Positions 1 to 10,868 of a DNA stretch of 64,000 nt are shown in pieces. The stretch comes from Zasmidium citrigriseum (lineage: Eukaryota; Ascomycota; Dothideomycetes; Mycosphaerellales; Mycosphaerellaceae). The notes under the pieces were generated by a model that did not search any database, was not told the origin of the DNA, and saw only the letters and a program-made list of their open reading frames with translations. The stretch lies in the NCBI GenBank assembly GCA_002786025.1, contig NHNW01000045.1:248001-312000 (forward strand), read 5' to 3'. How positions within the stretch are numbered: the first letter of the stretch is position 1; the number at the start of each line of letters is the position of its first letter. The translations under genes and the position numbers were made by a program.

Positions 1-417
1 GTTTTAAGGACATGTAGAATGCCCCGTAGATGCGAGGTCTGTGAGTGATGATGGAGTTGAGGATGAGAAGGAAGACGTGTCACAAAGTGGACAAGTCATC
101 AAGCCAAGGCCCGTGCTCCCAGAGTCCGAGAAGGAAATGAAGGTGGCTGGGCAGTACTTTCCTTCTCTCTTTCTCTCAAGCACCATATCATATCCTCCAG
201 GTCACACATTCTTGTATCAACGAAACCTGGAATCATGTCTCTGGACATGAAAATCCACCGGCTGAGATGTCCTCGCCAACATGCACGGAAAATGCTCAGG
301 CGGATACATCTCCACCTCGGCGTCGGAGCGATGCCGAGCGAGCAAGTCGACCTTTACCAACAGGCGAGCTCTCACTGGCAGACAATCACCAAACTCTAAG
401 ATCCTCCATTGAACAAC

Positions 418-2312
418 ATGGCTGAACGGAACACCAATGGCATACCAGAAGAACTGAAGGACTATGACCTGGACTCCCCAATCCAAGGCGGCGGCCTCCG
501 CAGCGGCCTGACCAGCTACGGCGACACGCACTTCTCCCTCTTTCTCCGCAAGGTCTTCATCAAAGCAGCCGGCTACGGCGAAGATGCTCTCTCAAGACCG
601 ATCGTCGGCATCATCAATAGCGGAAGCGGGTTCAATCCTTGCCATGCCAATGTGCCGCAGCTTATCGATGCCGTTAAGCGAGGGATCCAGCAGAATGGCG
701 GCCTGGCGATTGACTTCCCCACGATCAGTCTCCATGAGTCCTTTGCCTCGCCTACGAGTATGTTCCTCAGGAATTTGATGGCCATGGATACGGAGGAGAT
801 GATCAAAGCCCAGCCATTGGATGCTTGTGTCATGATTGGAGGTTGTGACAAGACGATTCCGGCACAGCTTATGGGCAGTATCTCTGCGAACAAGCCAGTA
901 ATATCTTTGGCGACTGGCCCGATGATGCCTGGATCGTTCAAAGGAGAAAGGCTCGGTGCTTGCACGGACTGTAGGAACAATTGGGCTGCTTACCGTCGCG
1001 GAGACCTGGATATGGAAGACATAGCCGGGATTAACAGCGAACTGGCTCCGACTGTAGGGACTTGTGGTGTGATGGGCACGGCCTCAACGATGGCTTGTGT
1101 CACTGCTGGGTTGGGGATGATGCCATTGACTGGAGCTTCTGCGCCGGCAGTGTCTTCAGCGAGACTTCGAGTGGCGGAGCAGACTGGCGCCATCGCCGTG
1201 TCTGTCGTGAGCAACCTGAACGAACGCCGGCCGCAGAAAGTCCTGTCGAAGGAGTCCTTCCTAAACGCTATCACGGTTCTTCAAGCCATTGGCGGGTCGA
1301 CCAACGCAGTTGTTCATCTGATGGCGATAATCAACAGACATCCTCATGTGGCTGGATCGATCACACTCGCTACTTTCGACGACGTAGGTCGAAAAACACC
1401 TTTATTGGTAGACCTTAAACCCAGCGGAGACAACTACATGAACGACTTCCACAACGCCGGTGGAATGACTGCCCTGTTGCACACTCTCCGGCCCCTACTT
1501 TACCTAAACGCCATGACAATCACCGGCAAAACCCTCGGTGAGACGCTGGACGCTACGCCTTTCAAGCCCTTTCCCTACTCCACCCAACTAATCCGCCCAC
1601 TGTCCAATCCCCTATATGCAGCATCAGCTCTCGTAGTACTACACGGGAACCTAGCTCCCAACGGAGCGATTCTCAAAGCCTCGGCATCAAAAGACCGCAG
1701 TCTTCTCGAATACAAAGGCAAAGCCGTCGTCTTCGAGAACACAGCGGATCTCGCTCAGCGAATCGACAGCGAAGACTTGGCCGTGACTAAGGATTCTGTA
1801 TTGGTGCTCAAAGGCATAGGGCTCATCGGGAATCCTGGGATGCCTGAGGCCGGAGTGATTCCCATACCGCGGAAATTGAAAGGAGTTACAGATATGTTGC
1901 GGCTCTCAGATGGACGGTAAGTTTACAGCATCCATTCTCGAAGCACGAACGCTCGTTGCTGATTGAACAATGCAGCATGTCTGGCACAGCAGGCGGCACC
2001 ATCATCCTGCACATCAGCCCAGAATCGGCCATTGTTGACTCTCCCTGCGGTATCCTCCAAGACGGCGACGTCATCCGGTGTAGCCTCGAGAAACGCTTGT
2101 TGGAAGTGGAACTCTCGAACGAGCAAATTGCCCAAAGGATCGAGGCTAGGAAAGCTGCGGTGCTGGAAACGGGCCAACAGCTTCAGGGGAAGAGAATTGC
2201 TTCGAAGAAGAGAGGCTATCGAGGCCTGTATGAATCTAGCGTCAATCAGGCTGAACAGGGTGGCGATTTTGACTTTTTGACGGCGAGGTATGAAGAAGAG
2301 GCCACTTCGTAG
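418..2312 (+). CDS. IlvD/Edd family dehydratase (dihydroxy-acid or sugar-acid dehydratase)
   Basis: Two exons, 418-1916 and 1976-2312, joined across a 59-base intron (GTAAGT donor, CAG acceptor), give 611 residues. The first ATG in frame is at 418. The family removes water from 2,3-dihydroxy acids using an Fe-S cluster; the three cluster cysteines appear in NPCHAN, GGCDKTIP and GTCGVMGTAST. The block GERLGACTDCRNNW and the absence of an obvious mitochondrial presequence fit the aldonate (arabonate/xylonate-type) dehydratase branch better than the valine/isoleucine enzyme ILV3, but I cannot separate these without a tree. The C-terminal swivelling domain continues across the intron (SGTAGGT then HISPESA). 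It is the first gene of the window and stands alone on the plus strand. Confidence 0.9.
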
Positions 2313-2999
2313 AGGAGGTGGAGCAAGAGGTAGAAAGATGAATACCTATGTTGGTTCAGCTGAAGGAAAGACTCTTCTGTCGTTCCGATTAATCGGTGAT
2401 CCCGGCGCGAGCCCGGCAAGCCTGCGAGCCGTAACTTCCAAGGATTCCGGAACGAGCGAAAGTATAGGCGGATTCATTCCACTACAGCACCTAAAGAGTG
2501 CATCGTCTTGAATTGCAACAGTCTTCGAACCTCGGGCAACTGACAATCGGCTAGACCTGATATGAGTACATGTACTCCTTCGCAGTCAACAAGTTTGGCT
2601 TTCGAACAGATAGCCTTCCGGAGTCTAGCCCAAGCGGCTAAAGTACTCTACTTTACCCGTTAAGGTACTCTATACAGAGCCTTCATGCGTGCCTCCCACG
2701 TTGCGCACATCTTAGCTGCATCGCCTTCCTTCGCGCCGGGCAACGCATTTTACTAAGCATCCTTTGTTCCGGAGCTGAGCTCTTTAAATTCCGCTAGGTC
2801 TACACTCGTCTTTGGCTCCTTGCTAACTACTAGATACTTGCGAGCTTGACCCAACGTTATCCACTAGAATGCAAGACCAACATCCAAAATTGCTCTAGTC
2901 CGATATGCCGGACGGTCCGGTCAAGTTCATTTGTGGGAATCTAACTTTCTCTAATGGTGCCGCCCTTTGTGAGGCGTGCAAAAGGCAGGTGAAGGATGA
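2313..2999. other. Gene-free stretch
   Basis: No reading frame here looks coding. It separates the dehydratase from the Zn2Cys6 regulator and presumably holds the terminator of the first and the promoter of the second. Confidence 0.6.
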
Positions 3000-3007
3000 T
3001 ATATAAA
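3000..3007 (+). promoter_or_regulatory. TATA box of the AflR-like regulator gene
   Basis: TATATAAA lies 64-71 bases upstream of the ATG at 3071, a usual distance for a fungal TATA promoter with a short leader. Confidence 0.5.
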
Positions 3008-3070
3008 GAGTCTTGATCCTTTGGATTCCTCAGCCTTAGCAACCCAAGAGTCTTGGAGAATGCTTGGAAA

Positions 3071-4265
3071 ATGGATACAGTTCTGCGAGAAGCTTGCGAC
3101 AACTGCCACAGTGAGACCATCTATGGCAATGCTCCAGCTGAAAGCCACACTAAATCATGTCGTTCAGGACGAAAAGTTCGATGTACATCGCAAGGAAATG
3201 GAGCTTGCACGAATTGCCGCGCCAGTGGTGAGTTCTACCTCGGGCCTCTATCTCCAGATTCGTGGCTGACAGCAATCAGGAGAGTCCTGCAATTTCAGTC
3301 GACGAAACCGAATGGGACGGCCACGGACAAATAAACGTCAGAACTTGGGTCTTCCCAGCAGAGACAAGCCGCTCAAGATTCATCCTCAGATGGTAGATTG
3401 GGCGACGTTTTCCGATCCTGCTTCTGCCATGATGAACGTGCCCGAAGGAGAAAGCGCAAACGCGGAGCCTTGTCTATCTTTGAGCTCAGATCAGGCTGGG
3501 ACGATGATATCGCCGACTTGGGATTTACCGGGAGATGTGCAGGAATATGCCGACTTGTCCTGTTACCATAATGGTTTGAGGCACTCAAGCGATCTCAGAT
3601 CCGCCGTATACGACTTCGCAAGTACAAGTATAGAGGAGCTGACTGCGCTAAACACAACGAGCATGAACCAGAGGAGCGGCCCAAGTACTGATTCCACTGC
3701 GCATCGAGCCGATACTATCAAGGACCTTGCCCAAGTTCTGCTCGACCTTCAATGCGCTCGCGAGCGCTGTTCAGAATGTGGTAACAACAATCGATTCTTC
3801 GACAACCATACTGTACCAGAAGAGATATTCAACATCGTCTCGCGGGGATGTGACGTCGTTGAGAAGCTTCACACGAACGACAACTTCGCAAATCCTGGAA
3901 CATGTACAGCACTGGTCTTCGTTCTGGTTGGGAACGTCGTGGAAACCTACCGGCAGATCTGGCGGCACATGCAGGAAGTCGGTCATCTCACGCAGCCCGC
4001 AGTAATTGCCGCTGGCCCCTGTCTTTCACCCACCTCGCCGGAAGCTGGCTCATCTGCATCACACACGCACAAGCGTCTGAAGTCGCTCTCTGACGCAGTC
4101 GCAATGGACTTCCGCCTGGAGAACCTCGGAGATGCCGTGCAGGGAGATATGTCGCGGGTCGTCGGGGCTAGCCAGATATTCTCGACGCTCACACAGCTTC
4201 GGCAGGACATCGATCACTTCATAGTGACTTGTCGAAGACATTTGCCCGGACATAATACATCATGA
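3071..4265 (+). CDS. AflR-like Zn2Cys6 transcription factor
   Basis: Three exons, 3071-3110, 3168-3227 and 3280-4265, give 361 residues. Both introns fall inside the zinc cluster, and only the spliced frame restores it: Cys 9, 12, 19, 27, 30 and 37 have the spacing C-x2-C-x6-C-x7-C-x2-C-x6-C. It is followed by SRRNRMGRPR, the basic linker typical of AflR-type regulators of secondary-metabolite clusters. There is no large fungal-trans domain; the C-terminal half is short and helical, as in the AflR family. A TATA box lies 70 bases upstream. No polyketide synthase or NRPS gene is nearby; the genes just downstream encode secreted proteins, so the target is unknown. A role in controlling those genes is inference only. 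Confidence 0.88.
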
Positions 4266-4795
4266 AAACCAAATTTGCTCGAACATGTCCTGATCCGTAA
4301 TTGCCCCTTTGTCTCCTCCGCTGGATATTCAGACAACTGGCATTTCTCCGAATGCAGCATCTTGCACTTTCTCCGTTATGGCTGTTCTCATCGAGATTCG
4401 AGCATGGCGAATAGAAGTTTGCCATGCATGCCGCATGCTCATCTGAGCAAGGCTTCAGCACAGGCCGTTCCGTGGAAAGACGAATCGCTGGACGACCAGT
4501 CTTTCCTGGCCCTCTCCGATGACGATGTAGGCGTGGAATGACGTTCCTAGAATTCTCGGGGCAGATGAGATCAGTCTCGTGTGGCAATGATCGTCCGTCT
4601 AGGCAGATTTGCGGAAGAGGTCGAGATGTTGTGTAAGTGGCTTCAGCTGCCTCACTAGCTTGGTGTTGGTTGCATACTGATTCTGTTGCGAGGTTGAACC
4701 CAACATGGGAGAGGTTAACATAAGGGGCAAAGTGTACGCATAAGTAGTCCCAAACAAGGGATGGATTCGAGCATGAAAGGGTATTCCTTGGAATG

Positions 4796-4803
4796 ATGTC
4801 GCC
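4796..4803 (+). promoter_or_regulatory. ATGTCGCC motif, upstream of secreted-protein gene
   Basis: Eight-base core of the motif shared by the promoters between 4.8 and 11.5 kb; here followed by AAGGCGGCGAC, which nearly repeats the core in reverse orientation. Confidence 0.35.
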
Positions 4804-5036
4804 AAGGCGGCGACTTTCGCGAATATCAGTGACACATACCTACCGTGCCACCCAAAACATGCACTATTGCCAACCCGCAGGAGCCGGCGCGATCCTTCAC
4901 AAGTCTGTAGAAGGATCTTTTGATCGGCAAGGCTTGTAGAAGCTTATTATCTTAGCTCGCCGGCTTATTCATTAGACTCAAACACCTTCGGCATCTTGTG
5001 AAGGATCTTGACCATGTGAGCTCACTATATAGATGG

Positions 5037-5046
5037 AATGTCGCCG
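5037..5046 (+). promoter_or_regulatory. AATGTCGCCG motif
   Basis: Full 10-base match to the shared motif, 513 bases upstream of the ATG at 5559 and just downstream of a TATA-like sequence. Confidence 0.45.
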
Positions 5047-5558
5047 AGCCCTGCATTCAGGCTTTTGGCCAACCGCAACACTCTTGCTACCCACGTTGTA
5101 AGACGATGAGTGGCTTCCTTACCTACTGGAGCGTTTTCTGACAATGTCAGTCACTCCTCTCAGATTCTGCCAAATGGACATTACTCAACCCCATCAACGT
5201 CCTCATATCCGTCATTACATCAACAATGTCGATCCCTTGTGTTGGGGTGTCTGTCATCGATCGTCGAGAGTCTAAACGCCGAAAAGTGCATCTCCACGGG
5301 GACTAGAAGGACTTGTCCCTGTTCTCGGCGAGTATTATCCCTGTTACAATCCCACCGGAGCACTAGTGGCATATGGCCCTGACGTGGATATCGTTTGCCT
5401 ATCATCGTGTGGCAAACACGACGAGGTTCGGGGTGACAATGATGACGTGACGTCGTGTATTAATGGCAGAGTCTTGGTCTGGTATTCTCGCATTCTCTTC
5501 AAGTCATCTAGTTCGTTTACTCACTCAAGTCGACCCAGGCAATAACCTACTCTTCATC

Positions 5559-6143
5559 ATGCAGAAGTCGAACTTTTACCTGTCAACGTTCCTCGCCCTC
5601 CTTCACTGGGCCTCAGCGTCTTGTGGAGAGACAGCGGCACTCGTCTGCTACGATGGCAGCAATGGAAGCACACCGCAAAACGTGTCTCTTGACGATGTGC
5701 GCATGATCTTACTAAGTCTCCGGAAGAAGAACTGACTCCTTGTCCGCAACCAGGTCGCCTATGCCGCTGCCTACCTTCGCAACATCGGACAGAGCAACAC
5801 GGGCCTGAAGCAGTTCTGGCGCATGCCCTCTAACATCGACTGCCAAGAATGGGAATTGCCAATCGACGACGGTGAGACGGTCCTCCCGCTCGCCAAGCAC
5901 ATCGATCACCGCAAGAACTCCAGTGTCCTCTACACCGAGATCGCAGATGCTATCGATGGAGGGGTCAACGCAACTCCGGATCAGCAAAAGGCGGCTTTGC
6001 TTGGAGCGTGCGGTATGAACGGGGGCATGGTCGGCGTCACGGTCGACACATCGAACTCGGCATATCAATCGGCCGACTACAAGAACTCGGGCGATACCCC
6101 CGGCGGTATCATTGTCAAGATTGTTCACAATCCAGGCAACTAG
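5559..6143 (+). CDS. Secreted 4-cysteine protein, effector candidate
   Basis: Exons 5559-5696 and 5754-6143 are joined across a 57-base intron (donor GTGCGC, branch-like CTGAC, acceptor CAG), giving 175 residues. Residues 1-20 form a signal peptide (hydrophobic FYLSTFLALLHWASA). The mature part has four cysteines (22, 30, 76, 132), enough for two disulfides, and N-glycosylation sites near residues 41, 101 and 118. I do not recognise the family. Small size, secretion and position among other small secreted proteins make it an effector candidate by inference. Two copies of the ATGTCGCC motif and a CRE-like element lie in its upstream region. Confidence 0.72.
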
Positions 6144-6364
6144 ATCAATTTGTCACTACAGCTGGTACAGAGCCCGTGGGTTGAGCTTTTCGTTTACCTG
6201 TATAGAGAGATCAATCAAAGAAGTCCAGCTTAGAAGCTTTTTGCATGCTTACTTTGAACATGTCCCTTTCAACTCGACAAGGTGGTAACAAGTCTCCGTC
6301 ACGAAATGGACGGCAGCAATAGCGGCGAGATGGAAAGTCGATCCCGGGATAGCGAAGCATTTGG

Positions 6365-6382
6365 TCGCCGACATTTCGGCGA
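6365..6382. promoter_or_regulatory. Perfect inverted repeat of TCGCCGA
   Basis: TCGCCGA, four bases (CATT), then TCGGCGA: a perfect 7-base inverted repeat of the core of the shared motif. It lies 282 bases upstream of the ATG at 6664. Dyad sites with this spacing are typical of dimeric Zn2Cys6 factors; binding is inference. Confidence 0.5.
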
Positions 6383-6663
6383 GATTCCAGCCTTGCTACA
6401 TGAGGTCGCACAGCTCTCAGCATGAAGCCAGCTCTAACACCACTTACATTGATAATCGCCGGTGAAAAGCGAGACAGATCCAGATGGGGCAGGTCAAAGG
6501 TGCTAGCTTCGGTGATCATCAATGATGACCATGCGAGCGAACGTTGCCGGTGACCTTTCTCTGGGATGGTAGCAACGTAGAAGACATATATGTTCCAGGC
6601 TAGCAGCATTCTATCCTCTGCACATCCCAATCTCCTGTTTCTCAAATAAGTCTCTAGTCAAGC

Positions 6664-7031
6664 ATGCAGTACCTCGTAGCTCTCGCAGCCTTTGCGGCTA
6701 CTGCTTTCGGCATGGCGGTCAACCCTCACGACCCGCTCAATTACTTCAAAGCACGCGGAGACTCCGGCTGCTATCCTTAGTGAGTCCTTCAAGTCCGAAA
6801 TTTTACTAAAGTTAGGTCAATTGACATGTTTTGCAGTGCGGATCCGGATTCGGGCTGTAACCAGTACGTCTGTATGTGCGCAAACGGCTTGTGCTATGTA
6901 AGTCTTGGAACTGAGCCTCATTTTACGTCTTGGACTTACTGACTTGCCTGTAGGCATACGAGAACAACTGTCAGCCTCCTGGCGGATACCTCGATCACAC
7001 TTCTTCTTGCCTGCCGTCGTGCCAGTACTAG
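6664..7031 (+). CDS. Small secreted 8-cysteine protein, family member A
   Basis: Three exons, 6664-6779, 6837-6897 and 6954-7031 (introns of 57 and 56 bases, GTGAGT and GTAAGT donors), give 84 residues. Each exon alone is too short to be noticed as a gene. Residues 1-16 are a signal peptide. The mature protein has Cys 36, 46, 51, 53, 58, 65, 78 and 82, with the landmarks DSGCYP, CMCANG and CQPPGGY. These match two other genes nearby on the minus strand (7645-8021 and 10869-11315), with intron 1 at the same place and phase (phase 2 just after the first Cys). A TATATATG-like box is about 75 bases upstream and a TCGCCGA inverted repeat about 280 bases upstream. Function unknown; likely an effector or antimicrobial-type secreted peptide. 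Confidence 0.8.
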
Positions 7032-7644
7032 AGTAGAAGGTCAAATTGAAAGACGTAGCGATGACTTCATGACATATTCATCACTTCCTTGATCCAACCG
7101 TATTTAGCCTTGCATCAGTCTCTCAATGATATTGCAAAACATTCAAAATTTGACAGGAAGCTGAAGTTCAGGCTTCGCATATCCGAAGAAGGCTGTGCGT
7201 AGCGCATAATTCAAGGAGGCGGATCCAACTCTTCGAGATCGATCTTGTAAGCTTCTTGTATCAAGCACATTCGTACAATGCTTACTCTCACCAGATACTG
7301 CTTCTACGGCCTCTCTACTGCTGACTCATTGCAAACCTCAAATTGTGAGTGCAGCGCCAATACCTTCCTTCAGATTTGAGTGAACCGGCCAGGGTGTGTG
7401 ATCTGCTGGCCTTGAGAACCGAAGTGCTTTGGCTTTGAGGAATGCTTCATGGCTTCAAAGTCGTAAACAAGCTTTTCAAATTAATCATATGAGAAGACAG
7501 CGTGTGCGGATACAACGTCGGCTCATGACAACCCATTTGTTCAGTTATCTCTGGACCACTATTGGCACTGAAGCTGTGGTATTTCTGCGGAGATCTTCTC
7601 TTCCTACACTGGAGATTTCCTCTGAGCCCATCGCGCCCGTCTTA
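7032..7644. other. Convergent intergenic stretch
   Basis: Lies between the 3' ends of the two tail-to-tail family genes (A on plus, B on minus). I see no gene in it. Confidence 0.5.
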
Positions 7645-8021
7645 TCAACAGCTGAAGCCTGGGAGAGAGCCTTCACCACAGCCAACGTACCCAGACGGTG
7701 GGTCACAACCTCCTACGGAATTTTCATTGTAGTAGTAGAAGCAGCCTACATGCGGATCAGCATCTAGACGGGGGTTTTGTTGTCAGTTTGCTATCCATAC
7801 CATTTGCACATTGGCAGTAAGCGGTGTTGATACCGCAGTCTGGGTCTTCGCTGCAACGCTTTTTAGTATTGTGGTGCACAAATGAAGATCGTCGAGGCTG
7901 CTACCTACAATGCATAGCAGCCGCTGTCTTCAGCAGATCTAGCGAATGGTACTGCTGGAGTGCTTGGGGCAGCAGTGGCAAGGGCCGCAGCGAAAGCAAT
8001 GATGACAGAGATCGACTTCAT
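7645..8021 (-). CDS. Small secreted 8-cysteine protein, family member B
   Basis: On the minus strand three exons, 8021-7909, 7850-7801 and 7763-7645, give 93 residues. The introns are 58 and 37 bases; the second is short but has a GTATGG donor, a CTGAC branch-like site and a TAG acceptor, and it restores the frame. Residues 1-18 form a signal peptide (SVIIAFAAALATAA), then a short pro-region. Cysteines 35, 43, 50, 52, 62, 74, 83 and 93 follow the order seen in family member A, with shared blocks DSGCY, EDPDCG, CQCAN and CDPPSGY. Intron 1 is in phase 2 at the same place as in A; intron 2 splits the codon right after CxCxN, as in member C. It faces A tail to tail. A TATA-like CATAAAAGG is about 80 bases upstream, and two copies of the ATGTCGCC motif are about 280-310 bases upstream. 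Confidence 0.8.
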
Positions 8022-9042
8022 GTTGATTGCAAATGATGTAGTTCTTGGGTTTCTTTGGTGTACTCTACTCTACAGTCGTGACGACAAGTCTCTCCTCCTT
8101 TTATGATAGTTGAGAAAGTCGTTGCCCTTGCTGCTTAGGACCGTCATTCTGCGTCTTCGCGACTCTTCTCCAGTTGAAGCAGTGGGAACGCAGCTGTAAG
8201 ATCAAGCAAGAACTAAACCTTGAGCATCGCAGCTTTCGCCGTGGTTCGTCTTTGACGCTGCAGGAACTCTGTGGAAGCTCGCCACATCTTTTGCGGCGGC
8301 GACATCATTACTACACGCTTCAATGTCGCCGAAGGTGACGTTGTTGGTTTTTTGAAGGTTACTTGCCATGCATTAAGCCGGTTCAATTGTCGCCGGCCGA
8401 TGCGCCGTGTTGATGGCCATACTCGGTCTTGCTCGACGCAACTGCAAACTACTCCGACGAATTAGAGACACTCCAAGCGGAGTCGTGACAGCGTTGGAGA
8501 CGAAGATTACGTGGGTTAGGATCAGGCCGCGAAAGTGCAGCACAGCACGGCTGGTGAAACGAGACAAGTGGTTGCGTTTTCATTCCCTCGATTGAAGGTC
8601 AGCGTTACCCTCTTTCCTCCGCTCAAAGTGAAAGATTAACTATTTCTGTAAGAGCAAGCGACTTTCACCTATCAGAGGGCTTATCAGCCTGTCAGCCCTT
8701 GTTGAGAAAGCTGGGGATTACTAGAGGCATCTCCCCTTTGACCGGAACACCGAGGGTAGACATACAGCAACGTGTTGCGTAACGCTATGAAATTTACAAC
8801 TGATGCGATTCAATAAGAACCATCCCAGCGTGAGTGACATTTTGCATTCCTCAGCAACTTAGACTGTCCCTATGTAGGAATAAGTGCCTGGAAGAGGTCG
8901 ACGACAATACGAATTCGAGCCTCTTAAAACTGCATCCAAGGCGTGCGATTTCTCCTCCCATTATCACCTGATCTTCTGGACGAACGGGATTCGCAAGATG
9001 AACTGGCAGACTTGCGTAGCATACGTGATTCTCTGTTGCTCA
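8022..9042. other. Promoter of family member B and 3' side of the protease gene
   Basis: No gene seen. Holds the motif pair at 8298-8331 and a related ATTGTCGCCGG near 8385. Confidence 0.5.
8298..8331. promoter_or_regulatory. Two copies of the ATGTCGCC motif, head to head
   Basis: GGCGACAT (8298-8305, minus orientation) and AATGTCGCCG (8322-8331, plus orientation), 277-310 bases upstream of the family member B ATG at 8021. Confidence 0.45.
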
Positions 9043-10308
9043 TTAGTGCCCATGAATCAAAGCGACAAGATCGATCTTGGAGAACTTCTCATTACATACC
9101 GCACTGAACCCCAAATTATTGCGGGCGAATTTATTGAGCGTATACCATGAGATCATCCCTCCAATTGAGTACGACTCGGCGTTGATGATCGCTTCATCCC
9201 GAGTGTACTGTGGACTCATAATGATACCATGATCGTCTTTTCTCGGCATGCTGGTGTTAGCATTCGAACTTCTACCATAAGTCTGGATGATATCTCACGT
9301 ACATGGCTCATTTCCTTCGTCAATTATATCGATTCCGTAACTGTCTGGCACATAGTGCATGATTTCATGAAGGAATGTGAGGCCGGTCGGTATGATATCT
9401 GTCGTGGCTTGCATTTGCCCTGGCATTGGATCGACTCCTCCGAGAGTGTCCGTTTTTCCTGAGCCATCGGCATTCATATCAATCATGTATGTATACGGGC
9501 AGAGGAGGAGTGCGGGAATGGGGCGTGGTGGCTGAAAGCCTGCTATGCGGCCGAACGATTCTCCGTACAGAATGTTGTTGCCACAGTAGTCGTCTCTACC
9601 AGCGGTAAATGGCTGTTGGGCATTTGGATCGGGGTCCGCGTCAGGGGAAATGTAGTACTGATTGAAATTGGTGCCCGAGCTGAAGAGGTACTGTTTCACA
9701 TTGTCAAATGCATTCAAGTAGCTTTGCAAGGCTTTGATGGTCTTACAATCCTAGGAGGAATGTTTCGAACAATCTCTTGGTTGTATTGCGTTTGATAGAA
9801 CATCCTGATCGGCGCTGGCTGGCCATTGACTGTGATCGGGTTTCCCATGGGGTCCACAGCCTGGTCTCCTAATTGTTTCCGTTGAAGGTTGGTGTCGCTG
9901 CAGAATAGAGTGCCTTTCGGTACACCACTTCCCTGAACTCCAGACTCGAGGAAGGCGCGGACACGATTGTAGGTGTCTGCGAGAAGTGGTGTTAGAAAAG
10001 CTCCATTCTAGATGAGGATAACGCAGTATACCCAATACGAATTGTCTATCGCCGGTATCCGTTCTGTCCGTCTTGAACACTGCCTGTATGATCGCCTGCG
10101 CCCATGCTCTGTTCTCTGAGGTAGCCAATACAGATGTCGCGCTCTCAATCATGCTCAAGGCCTCGTCTGCCCACTGCTGTACTGTCTGAGAGCGGCTATT
10201 GCAGGAAGAGTCGAGGTCGAACATGGTGGCAATGGGCGCCGCTGCGCCGTGAACCGTGGCGGGAGCGAAGCATACTGCTCCGAAAAAGACGAATTTCCAC
10301 AGCATCAT
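9043..10308 (-). CDS. Secreted HExxH metalloprotease (M35-like zincin)
   Basis: Four exons on the minus strand, 10308-10032, 9976-9747, 9690-9299 and 9250-9043, give 368 residues; the three introns are 48-56 bases. An N-terminal signal peptide (KFVFFGAVCFAPATVHGA) leads into a domain whose zinc motif is HEIMH at residues 277-281, within LTFLHEIMHYV. The following NAESYSIGGMISWY block resembles the region after the third zinc ligand in deuterolysin-type M35 peptidases, but a clean GTxDxxYG motif is not visible, so the subfamily is uncertain. The stop at 9043 assumes the last exon runs straight through; a further intron from the GTATGT near 9105 cannot be excluded. Its promoter carries three motif copies at 15-base spacing. 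Confidence 0.75.
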
Positions 10309-10540
10309 TGCCGCTGGTGTGAACGGACTGACTGGAGTCGAAGTTGTAAGACTTTGCGTGATCGAGGTGAGAGACTCTCAGAGCCTGATCTCGTGCGAAT
10401 AGGAGAGTTCTCGATTTGTGGCGAGGCATCCCGAGACTGCTGAATGATTTCGCCAGCAGATGATTACGTTGGGAAAACGTATTAAGTCGCCGTGCTGAAC
10501 GAGCCAAGGAGCTGGGGTGCAGAAACACTGAAAGTTTCTG

Positions 10541-10580
10541 CGGCGACATTATCAACGGCGACATATTGTGCGGCGACATT
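10541..10580. promoter_or_regulatory. Three tandem copies of CGGCGACAT at 15-base spacing
   Basis: CGGCGACATT begins at 10541, CGGCGACATA at 10556 and CGGCGACATT at 10571. The spacing is exactly 15 bases and the intervening bases differ, so this is an array of sites rather than a simple repeat. It lies 233-272 bases upstream of the protease ATG at 10308 and is the reverse complement of AATGTCGCCG. Confidence 0.55.
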
Positions 10581-10868
10581 GAGCCTCGTGCTGTGCTCTC
10601 GCTCAAGCTCGCTTTCAACGTGCTCAACGCTTGTCTACCTTCTGTGACAAGCGAGATACTGAGGTCGAAAAACAACAGTCCGGCTCTTGTCATTAGCGTT
10701 TGCGCAGATGAGGGATCACGCGGATTCAGGGTGAGGAGACAAAGGCGGCTGCAGTGCACTTGTAGATTGGAGATGTCTGACAATATCGACCTAAGATATC
10801 AATTTCATCTATCAAAATCCCAGCGCCCAACTTCCTGCGTGCTCTTTTGAATCATTGGATCATATGAA

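Larger units (their letters stand above)
4266..5558. other. Intergenic stretch with motif copies and a possible small gene
   Basis: Contains two copies of the ATGTCGCC motif (4796, 5037), a TATA-like CTATATAG near 5023-5030, and a CRE-like TGACGTGACGTC near 5443-5455. A possible 113-residue frame (5144-5246 joined to 5307-5545) is discussed as a finding; it lacks a signal peptide and ends 13 bases before the next ATG, so I do not call it a gene. Confidence 0.4.

Noticed and set aside
6365..6382. Idea that the inverted repeat is a classical AflR site TCGN5CGR
   Set aside because: The half-site spacing does not fit; the dyad is TCGCCGA-N4-TCGGCGA. The link to the AflR-like gene stays open.
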